Origin: Anaerolineales bacterium
Lineage (GTDB): Bacteria; Chloroflexota; Anaerolineae; Anaerolineales; Villigracilaceae
Length of the DNA stretch: 49,781 bases
Direction: 5' to 3'
NCBI GenBank assembly: GCA_030680795.1
Contig: JAUXUL010000040.1
Location: 1 to 49,781, forward strand
Positions 41,708-49,781 of this stretch are shown piece after piece. A program made the translations under genes and the position numbers. The notes under the pieces were generated by a model. The model searched no databases. It worked only from the letters and a program-made list of their open reading frames with translations, and was not told where the DNA came from. The stretch's first letter is position 1. The number at the start of each line of letters is the position of its first letter.

Positions 41708-42868
41708 TCAACCCTCCGATGATATGGGTATTCCTGGTTCCTTCAAAAACAAAGCCAGAGGGGATGCCAGCAAGACCAAGCCGGTCGTCATCGTCAACAC
41801 CAAGGGAAAACCATACAACTCAGCCAGATGACCGCTGTAGAGCAACCCCAACGCACCGGCTGAAAAGATAAATCCAAGCGCAAGCCCGGAGGCCAACGCC
41901 ATTCCGCCGGGAATGATCCGCTGGGCAAAAATCACCATGATGCTGTGCACCGCGCCGGTGAATGCGCCCGCCAGAGGGATAAGCAGATATAACCACCACG
42001 ACCAGCCAATTAAACTGGCAATATAAATTGGGATCGCAGAAAGGAACAAAACGCCTGCGGCTATAAAGCGTTTTGAATAACGATCTCCAAAGTAACCGCC
42101 AAATACATTCCCAAGCGCAGAGCCGCCCATGAATAAGCCCGCCATGCTTCCGTATATTGTTGCGCCTTGACCGAGGTCCTTGATGTATTTGGGAATAAGA
42201 TTGACCATATTAGCCTGCGCCCATGACTGCAAAGCCGCCACCAACGCCAGAACCAGAATGAATACGATCCCTGCCTGCGTACGCGTGGGATGAGTCACTT
42301 GAGCAGGTATCGGATGCGGGTGATTGGCACGCAATTGATAAAGCAAGGAAAAACCAACAGGGATGGAAACAATCGGGATAATGAACATGCCAGGCAGTTT
42401 ATATGAAGCGAGGATAAGCCCTGTCATTATCGGACCAATAAAATGACCAAGTTGACCTGCCATAAAGAAGAGAGATGCAGCGGTTGTCTCACGGCCCTTT
42501 AAGAGGTCACGCCCGCGTAAGGTGGCTTGCACCACGCCAGTTGGATGAAAGGCCGAGGAACCCAGCGCCGCGATAATAAGGTACGCCAGCCCGGCATTGC
42601 CCGGAACGGTCAACGCCGCAGAATAAAAAACAGTCATCCAAAGGACGCCGCCTGTGGCAAGCCAGCGAGGCCCGACACGGTCTGATATCCAGCCAAAGAA
42701 GGGCTGCGTTAGTGCAGATGTCCAGATGTAAATTGTGGAAAATAATGCGATCTGTGATTCGCTTAACCCGAGATAGGTCAGCAAAACGGGGCGGCTGGCA
42801 TTGAAGGTATCCACCATGAAGTGGCTGAGAGCAATGGATGAAAAAATGGAATCAAGGAATAATGACAT
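41708..42868 (-). CDS. major facilitator superfamily exporter, Fsr-like
   Basis: A 386-residue 12-helix MFS protein. ALSHFMVDTFNASRPVLLTYLGLSESQIALFSTIYIWTSALTQPFFGWISDRVGPRWLATGG and LGSSAFHPTGVVQATL match the fosmidomycin-resistance (Fsr/RosA-like) group. Residues after helix 6 form the usual central loop (YQLRANHPHPIPAQVTHPTRTQAG). The exported compound is unknown. It starts eight bases after the nadD stop with no Shine-Dalgarno, so it is probably cotranscribed with nadD. Confidence 0.88.
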   Translation of the reverse strand: MSLFLDSIFSSIALSHFMVDTFNASRPVLLTYLGLSESQIALFSTIYIWTSALTQPFFGWISDRVGPRWLATGGVLWMTVFYSAALTVPGNAGLAYLIIAALGSSAFHPTGVVQATLRGRDLLKGRETTAASLFFMAGQLGHFIGPIMTGLILASYKLPGMFIIPIVSIPVGFSLLYQLRANHPHPIPAQVTHPTRTQAGIVFILVLALVAALQSWAQANMVNLIPKYIKDLGQGATIYGSMAGLFMGGSALGNVFGGYFGDRYSKRFIAAGVLFLSAIPIYIASLIGWSWWLYLLIPLAGAFTGAVHSIMVIFAQRIIPGGMALASGLALGFIFSAGALGLLYSGHLAELYGFPLVLTMTTGLVLLASPLALFLKEPGIPISSEG

Positions 42869-42876
42869 GTTTTTTA

Positions 42877-43488
42877 TTATTGATCACGATACAGATGATG
42901 CGATTCGATATAATCATAGACGGATGGAGGCACATAATAACGGTACACCTCCCCTGCGGCAATTCGGCGGCGCAATTCACGCGAGGAGACAGGTTGCAGA
43001 AGAGCATCAATAAAAGTGGTTTTTTCCGTAATGCCGGGGAGTTGCGCTTCAATCTCAGCCAGGTTGGATAAGTCGCCCGGGCGGCGCATCACGCCAATTT
43101 TGGAAACAGCAGTTACAAGCTCCGTGCTGAAGCGCCAGGTGGGCAGATCCCACAGTGAATCGCCGCCGATCAAAAGGATGATGTCGGCTGAGGGTTCCTG
43201 TTCGGCCAGCAATCTGACCGTGTCTATTGTATAGTGTGGTCCAGGACGGCCAATTTCAAGATGTGAGATTTCAAAAATCGGGTTGTCGGCCACCATGCTT
43301 TGCAGCATCGCCAGACGATGCTCGAGCGGTGTGATTGCCTGTTCCTGTTTGTGCGGGGGATCTGGCGTGAGCACCCAGAACAGGCGGGAGAGGTCGAATT
43401 GATAAGCGGCTTCACTGGCTAGGATGAGATGCCCGATGTGCGGCGGGTCAAAGGTGCCGCCAAAGAGTCCGATTTTTGTGCGTGACAT
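42877..43488 (-). CDS. nadD: nicotinate-nucleotide adenylyltransferase NadD
   Basis: A 203-residue enzyme that adenylates nicotinate mononucleotide to deamido-NAD, following the nadB-A-C reactions. The nucleotidyltransferase motif GLFGGTFDPPHIGHL is at about 5-19 and the second ATP motif is PVSSRELRRRI near the end, with LIGGDSLWDLPTW between. Normal length. ATG 43488 is chosen over 43512 because TATACT ends six bases upstream and the extra residues do not fit the family. It is not linked to nadC-A-B. Confidence 0.95.
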   Translation of the reverse strand: MSRTKIGLFGGTFDPPHIGHLILASEAAYQFDLSRLFWVLTPDPPHKQEQAITPLEHRLAMLQSMVADNPIFEISHLEIGRPGPHYTIDTVRLLAEQEPSADIILLIGGDSLWDLPTWRFSTELVTAVSKIGVMRRPGDLSNLAEIEAQLPGITEKTTFIDALLQPVSSRELRRRIAAGEVYRYYVPPSVYDYIESHHLYRDQ

Positions 43489-43494
43489 GAGGGA

Positions 43495-43500
43495 AGTATA
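43495..43500 (-). promoter_or_regulatory. -10 box of nadD, leaderless type
   Basis: TATACT on the minus strand six bases (TCCCTC) before ATG 43488. A second TATACT on the plus strand (43525-43530) may serve the divergent oxidoreductase gene. Confidence 0.5.
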
Positions 43501-43567
43501 TCGCAATATCAACCGTCTCCTGGTGTATACTCCGCACAGTCAAATCAAATATTGTTGAGGAAAGAAT

Positions 43568-44737
43568 ATGACTCAAACTTACGATACCATCATCATCGGC
43601 GCCGGCGTGATGGGCGCCAGTATTGCCTTTCACCTCGCCGAACGCGGAGTCAAAACCGTCATTCTCGAACGCAAGGCCACCGCTTCCGGCGCGACCGCGC
43701 ACTCCAGCGGACTCGTCCGCATGCATTATGACCTCGCCGCTGAGTCCGAACTTGTTTTTGCCAGTTACAAGAAATATTTTAGCAATTGGAAGGAACGAGT
43801 CGGTGGCGATTGCGGCTTCATCAACACAGGCTTCTTGAAAATCGCTACACGTGAACATGAAGATAAACTGCGCGGCAACGTCGCCAACCAACAACGCATC
43901 GGTATCAACACCTCCATTATCACCGCCGATGAGGTCAGGAAACTCTTCCCCGATATCGCCACCGACCAATTCGACTTCGCTGCCTACGAACCCGATTCAG
44001 GCTACGCCGATGCAACGCTCACCACCAACTCGTTCATCGAAGCCGCCAAACACATCGGCGCGACGTTGATTCAAAATTGCGAAGTGACCGCCATCCACAC
44101 GTCAGGCGGAAAAGTTGTCAGCGTGAGTACAACTAAAGATGACCTCTCCAGCCCAATCGTTGTCAATGCGGCGGGGGTGTGGGCGAAGCATGTCGCAAAA
44201 CTCGCCGATGTCGATATCCCGCTTGAGACGTGGACTCACGATGTGGCGTTCCTCCATCGCCCGCCGTCGCTTGGCAAAATCCCCGCGGTGATCGACGATA
44301 CCCTCAACTGTTACTTCCGCCCTGAGGGCAGTGCGCTGATCCTTGCCGCAGGCGAAGATGAAAGCCTGCGCGGCGAAGCGCCCGATGCCGAAGACCAAAC
44401 ACCCACGCCCACCTTCCTTGAAAAATTAATCGACGCGCTTGTTCAGCGCATTCCAAAAATCGAAGAGAGCGGCTTGCACTCCATCCACGTCGGGCGCGAC
44501 GGCATCACCCCCGACCAGCGCGCCATCTACAGCGCGGCGGGTCCCGACGGTTTCTATCTCGCCTGCGGTTTGAGCGGCACGGGCTTCAAGACCTCCCCCG
44601 CCGCGGGCGCAAGTTTGGTCGAGTTGATTTTGGACGGCGCGCCCAAAACCGTGGACATCACGCCCTTTCGATTCAGTCGCTTCGCCGAGGGGAAATTGCT
44701 CGAGGGCGAATATGGATATGGAAATATTTGGAAGTAG
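43568..44737 (+). CDS. FAD-dependent oxidoreductase, DAO family
   Basis: A 389-residue flavoprotein of the D-amino-acid oxidase/sarcosine oxidase/glycine oxidase superfamily. FAD-binding DTIIIGAGVMGASIAFHLAERGVKTVILERK at 4-34, then TAHSSGLVRMHYD; PIVVNAAGVWAKHVAKL in the middle; and near the C-terminus SAAGPDGFYLACGLSGTGFKTSPAAGASLVELIL. Likely oxidises an amine or amino acid; the exact substrate is not evident. Ribosome binding site GAGGAAAG precedes ATG 43568. Stands alone; a terminator follows. Confidence 0.88.
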   Translation: MTQTYDTIIIGAGVMGASIAFHLAERGVKTVILERKATASGATAHSSGLVRMHYDLAAESELVFASYKKYFSNWKERVGGDCGFINTGFLKIATREHEDKLRGNVANQQRIGINTSIITADEVRKLFPDIATDQFDFAAYEPDSGYADATLTTNSFIEAAKHIGATLIQNCEVTAIHTSGGKVVSVSTTKDDLSSPIVVNAAGVWAKHVAKLADVDIPLETWTHDVAFLHRPPSLGKIPAVIDDTLNCYFRPEGSALILAAGEDESLRGEAPDAEDQTPTPTFLEKLIDALVQRIPKIEESGLHSIHVGRDGITPDQRAIYSAAGPDGFYLACGLSGTGFKTSPAAGASLVELILDGAPKTVDITPFRFSRFAEGKLLEGEYGYGNIWK

Positions 44738-44744
44738 ATGAAAG

Positions 44745-44783
44745 ACTGCGGAGGGATTTTACAACTTCGCAGTTTTTATTTTG
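44745..44783 (+). terminator. terminator after FAD oxidoreductase
   Basis: ACTGCGGAG (44745-44753) pairs with CTTCGCAGT (44765-44773), one G-U, followed by TTTTTATTTT. Confidence 0.85.
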
Positions 44784-44895
44784 TCCCGCATCGCTTCGGA
44801 CTCAGGGGAGGGTTGATTCGGTCTCAATTAGCCAAAGTTCAGTTTCATTTGCGCAATGTTGTCACCGCTTATCAATAAAAGATTCCAATACCTCA

Positions 44896-45678
44896 TCATA
44901 TTGTCTCAACATAATCGTATAAATCTGGAAAATGGTTTTGACGCAACCTGAATTTAGTGCCGTGATTATGACCGGTCCTAGCATCGAAATCCACCAGAAT
45001 ATGCCCTTGCTTGATGCCAACAAGAAATTTTTCCAAACTAAACCCCTTAAGCATTAATATGTTTATATAATGATAAAACTCGCGACCATCAATTCGCTTT
45101 ACTTGAGCTTGAACATAAAAACAATTAAGAAGTTTTGTCCCTGCCTTATGGAACAAATCATTGAAACCCCAATATGGTTGCGGCTCAAGTTCCCCCAAGC
45201 CAACCCGTTGCTCAACTGAACGCAACCATGCAGAATGCTTTTCACTGACCGATATGGCATTAAAGGAAACTAATACTTTCTGTTGATTTTCATCGATTAC
45301 TACTTGAAAGCCGCGATCACTCCGCCCCAAGCCATGTATGGTCTGGCGAAAACTCATTTCATTTTTGGGGTAGACGCTACCTGCTTTCGTGTGTTTCCAG
45401 CCATATAAAGGCAACAATTCCAACGGGACAAATTTCATTGCTGTAGGAGATGGCTCTACATGGAAAAGCGTTGTTAATGACGATGTACCCAGCCTTTGGC
45501 ATTTTAATTCCCATTCAGATGCATTCGGAATTGGCAGGTTATTCTCTTCAATGCCAAGAAGATCCTCAAGGGTATTCCCAACTCCCCCATGATTTCCTTG
45601 CCGTGAATTAGGAACAAATCCCATTCCTCGTATCTCAACAAGCTTTGACTTGAGCTCATCTTTAGTAAATGGCTTCAT
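44896..45678 (-). CDS. type II restriction endonuclease, MvaI/BcnI family
   Basis: A 260-residue endonuclease of the monomeric MutH-like MvaI/BcnI group. The family pattern is clear: GMGFVPNSRQGNHGGVGNTLEDLLGIEENNLPIPNASEWELKCQR near the N-terminus, holding the acidic/lysine active-site motif E-x-E-L-K, and the conserved C-terminal DARTGHNHGTKFRLR. MvaI cuts CCWGG and BcnI cuts CCSGG, so a related site is likely, but specificity cannot be read here. It overlaps the methyltransferase by four bases (ATGA, 45675-45678) and is translated second, as expected for safe establishment. AT-richer than its surroundings, pointing to horizontal transfer. Confidence 0.9.
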   Translation of the reverse strand: MKPFTKDELKSKLVEIRGMGFVPNSRQGNHGGVGNTLEDLLGIEENNLPIPNASEWELKCQRLGTSSLTTLFHVEPSPTAMKFVPLELLPLYGWKHTKAGSVYPKNEMSFRQTIHGLGRSDRGFQVVIDENQQKVLVSFNAISVSEKHSAWLRSVEQRVGLGELEPQPYWGFNDLFHKAGTKLLNCFYVQAQVKRIDGREFYHYINILMLKGFSLEKFLVGIKQGHILVDFDARTGHNHGTKFRLRQNHFPDLYDYVETI

Positions 45679-46541
45679 TTTAAACTCATGCTTAACTGAA
45701 ATTTATCTCCATTAATACGTTTTACTGCTTGTTCACAATATTCGGGAGATAGATCAATTCCTATATAGTTTCTACTGAGTCTTTTTGCGGCTATCGCTGT
45801 TGTGCCAGAACCCATAAACGGGTCTAAGACGATCTGAGCTTGTGTAGACTCTATACACCTTTGGGCAAGTGCAATAGGGAATGGTGCGGGATGGGAATTG
45901 TTCATTTCTTGCACAAATTCCCAAACATCTCCCACTGCATTGGCTTTACGTGCCAATACAAATTTAGGCTTTGCAATCAAATAGATTACCTCATAAGTCG
46001 GCAAGAAATAGCCGGGGTTAAAATTAATTCCACCCTTTCTCCGCCAAATGATTATTTGGCGGACGGGAAATTCCCGAACGATGTCATGTCTGTCTTGAAG
46101 CAAACCATCTTGGACCCGCCACTTATGATTATAGAAGATTGCCCCGTCTTCTTTCAACAGGCGCATCATTTCCCGAAGGCATATTCTTTGCCATTCAACA
46201 TATTTGTCGTGTGGCATGTTATCGTCATGATGAGAATAACCCTTAACCAACGCTGCGTTTTTCCATTTTCCGCCTCTGCCATCCTTCATTCCATTTCCCG
46301 TTGAGTTTTTCAAATTATAAGGCGGAGAAGTTACGATCAAATCCAAGCTTTTATCCGGCATAGATCTCATAACATCCAAAGTATCGCCACAAATTATTTT
46401 ATTTAAAACGTCCTTAATACTGTACGTTTTTGTAATAGCTGTTTGAATATTAGGGCGAATGATATATTCAGCCTGCGCCTCTTGCGTTTTATGCATTGCA
46501 GTATTTAGTGTTTTTTTGTTAAAAGTTGATTTTGTGACCAT
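45675..46541 (-). CDS. DNA methyltransferase of the MvaI/BcnI-type system (beta class)
   Basis: A 288-residue modification enzyme. The catalytic motif IV LIVTSPPYNLKNS comes before the SAM-binding motif I VLDPFMGSGTTAIAAKRLSRNYIGIDLSPEYC, giving the beta-class order. TSPPY is typical of N4-cytosine methylases, in line with M.MvaI, although some N6-adenine enzymes also use it. It should protect the sites cut by the adjacent endonuclease. TATACT ends seven bases before ATG 46541 with no Shine-Dalgarno. Confidence 0.9.
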   Translation of the reverse strand: MVTKSTFNKKTLNTAMHKTQEAQAEYIIRPNIQTAITKTYSIKDVLNKIICGDTLDVMRSMPDKSLDLIVTSPPYNLKNSTGNGMKDGRGGKWKNAALVKGYSHHDDNMPHDKYVEWQRICLREMMRLLKEDGAIFYNHKWRVQDGLLQDRHDIVREFPVRQIIIWRRKGGINFNPGYFLPTYEVIYLIAKPKFVLARKANAVGDVWEFVQEMNNSHPAPFPIALAQRCIESTQAQIVLDPFMGSGTTAIAAKRLSRNYIGIDLSPEYCEQAVKRINGDKFQLSMSLK

Positions 46542-46548
46542 AATTCCA

Positions 46549-46554
46549 AGTATA
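46549..46554 (-). promoter_or_regulatory. -10 box of restriction-modification operon, leaderless type
   Basis: TATACT on the minus strand, seven bases (TGGAATT) before the methyltransferase ATG. No control (C) protein gene or C-box-like repeat is seen. Confidence 0.5.
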
Positions 46555-46590
46555 GCATTTTCTTTTCAGAAATTAAGATTAATATAAACA

Positions 46591-47350
46591 GAAAACGAGG
46601 CTGTGGGTGAAGGGGAGTGCGACCCCCTCTGTCCTTTGGACATCTCCCCCAAATACGACGACGAAAATTTGGGATGCAGATTCAACGATCAACTCGTCGG
46701 ATTTGGGGGAGACGTGGTGACAGGCTTTTACCTGCAAATACGACAACCAAAATTATTTATGTGGATTCGGTTTGCGTCAATGTCGGATTTGGGGGAGAAC
46801 TGTATCACGCAGATACACGTCCAAACGAAAACGGGACCGTGGGTGAAGGGCAGTCCCGTTTTTGATTCGACCTCACCCCCTCTGTCCTTCGGACATCTCC
46901 CCCAAATACGGCAATGAAAATTTGGGATGCGGATTCAAAGGTCAACTCGCCGGATTTGGGGGAGACTTGGCGATAGGCTTTTATCTGTAAACACGACAAC
47001 CAAAATTATTTATGCGGAGTCGGGATTGCGTCAATGTTGGATTTGGGGGGGAACTGTATCACGCAGATACACGTCCAAACGAAAATGGGACTGTTGGTGA
47101 AGAGCGGTGCAACCCCCTCTGTCCTTCGGACATCTCCCCCAAATACGACAACCAAAATTTGGGATGCGGAGTCAACGGTCAACTCGTCGGATTTGGGGGA
47201 GACTTGGCGATAGGCTTTTATCTGTAAACACGACAACCAAAATTATTTATGCGGAGTCGGTTTGCGTCAATGTTGGATTTGGGGGAGAACTGTATCACGC
47301 AGATACACGTCCAAACGAAAACGGGACCGTGGGTGAAGGGCAGTCCCGTT

Positions 47351-47352
<2 letters not shown>
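46591..47352. repeat. three tandem copies of a ~240-bp module
   Basis: Units begin with GAAAACG at 46591, 46827, 47081 and (final partial) 47317, giving periods of 236, 254 and 236 bases. Each unit has ACCCCCTCTGTCC-TTC-GGACA, an inverted pair CTCCCCCAAAT/ATTTGGGGGAG, a second ATTTGGGGGAG, and TATCACGCAGATACACGTCC. Inside each unit two half-units share CGACAACCAAAATT and ATGCGGAGTC, so the module is itself a diverged duplication. A hairpin GGGAC...GTCCC flanked by A and T runs (46827-46862, 47317-47352) looks like a terminator. Small open frames cross the units, but they change frame between half-units and lack ribosome binding sites, so I call the region non-coding. It fills the 845-base gap between the restriction-modification operon and ligA. 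Confidence 0.85.
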
Positions 47353-49468
<2,116 letters not shown>

Positions 49469-49545
49469 TTCCCTTCCTCGCCCTCAACTGGACAGAAACT
49501 TTCCCCTCGACTAAACTTACGTTATTCTGCTTCGGAGGCTCTTAT

Positions 49546-49781
49546 ATGGATATGCATAACATTGATAACGCCACAACCAGGCGTATCGCCGCATTACAGG
49601 CGCGCGTGGATACCATGAAAGAACATAATTATTATTTTTATAACCAGCCGGTTGAAGAGATTTTGGATGGAGCGAGGGTGCGCGTCAACGGGCGGGTCAT
49701 GGGGATGTACGCTTCATACTCCTACCTGGGCCTGGTCGGGCATCCGAGAATTAACGAGGCCGCGAAGAAAGCGGTGGACCA
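49546..49781 (+). CDS. alpha-oxoamine synthase family enzyme, 3'-truncated by window edge
   Basis: The 78 codons visible start MDMHNIDNATTRRIAALQ and run into VNGRVMGMYASYSYLGLVGHPRINEAAKKAVD, the conserved N-terminal strand of PLP-dependent alpha-oxoamine synthases (8-amino-7-oxononanoate synthase, 2-amino-3-ketobutyrate ligase, serine palmitoyltransferase). These condense an amino acid with an acyl-CoA. The N-terminal style (YFYNQPVEEILDGARVRVNGR) is nearer the sphingolipid/polyketide-like members than BioF, but the catalytic part lies outside the window. GGAGG at 49534-49538 supports ATG 49546. Confidence 0.8.
   Translation, partial: MDMHNIDNATTRRIAALQARVDTMKEHNYYFYNQPVEEILDGARVRVNGRVMGMYASYSYLGLVGHPRINEAAKKAVD

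Noticed and set aside
44896-46541. Larger defence island
   Set aside because: Only the two restriction-modification genes are present; neighbours are housekeeping or metabolic genes.

Overview
The window looks like a chromosomal segment of a mesophilic member of the Chloroflexi, most likely class Anaerolineae. This is an inference from gene content and style: base composition near 50% G+C, a long NusA with an acidic/basic tail, a DnaB-DnaD-DnaC primosome cluster, abundant lipoproteins, multihaem cytochrome, frequent starts with no Shine-Dalgarno but a -10 box 6-10 nt upstream, and many short palindromic repeats between genes. No marker gene fixes the taxonomy, so species is left open.

Layout. 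(1) 1-1.5 kb: the 3' part of a multihaem c-type cytochrome that runs off the left edge. (2) 1.7-2.4 kb: a lone SAM methyltransferase, divergent from (3) 2.5-10.8 kb: a translation/RNA operon nusA-ylxR-infB-rbfA-nrnA-truB-ribF-NUDIX. (4) 11-25.3 kb: a phosphate region. After a DUF4349 lipoprotein come a PhoB/PhoR-like two-component pair, a type I mannose-6-phosphate isomerase on the opposite strand, pstS-C-A-B, an arsenate-reductase-like phosphatase and phoU, then a divergent extra pstB and a second pstS-C-A-B. Eleven-bp-period TTAACA-type boxes precede both the regulator and the first pstS. (5) 25.4-33.4 kb, minus strand: a DUF151 nuclease, dnaB, a DnaD-like gene and a double-ATPase DnaC-like gene, then a terminator and a new promoter for nadC-nadA-nadB. 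(6) 33.5-33.9 kb: tRNA-Pro(GGG) and a selenocysteine tRNA (UCA). (7) 34-41.6 kb: M50 membrane protease, a sugar-type solute-binding lipoprotein, a YibE/F membrane protein, an ECF sigma / anti-sigma / polymer-forming membrane protein triad, and a C45 acyltransferase-like hydrolase. (8) 41.7-44.7 kb: an Fsr-like MFS exporter and nadD (minus), and an FAD oxidoreductase (plus). (9) 44.9-46.5 kb: an MvaI/BcnI-type restriction-modification pair. (10) 46.6-47.35 kb: three tandem copies of a ~240-bp non-coding module. (11) 47.4-49.8 kb: ligA and the start of an alpha-oxoamine synthase gene.

How it fits together. The phosphate block is a self-contained Pho regulon (sensor, regulator, two high-affinity importers, PhoU, plus an arsenate detoxification enzyme suited to a cell that imports arsenate by Pst). 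The minus-strand block links replication restart/helicase loading with de novo NAD synthesis; nadD lies 10 kb away.

The most interesting observations are: a DnaC-like protein with two ATPase domains, the second of which appears to lack the arginine finger; palindromic repeats that have been captured as in-frame peptide inserts inside NadA, LigA and the DnaD-like protein; a selenocysteine tRNA; three PstB paralogues, two with altered ABC signature or Q-loop residues; ten apparently leaderless promoters; and the triplicated module beside the restriction-modification locus.
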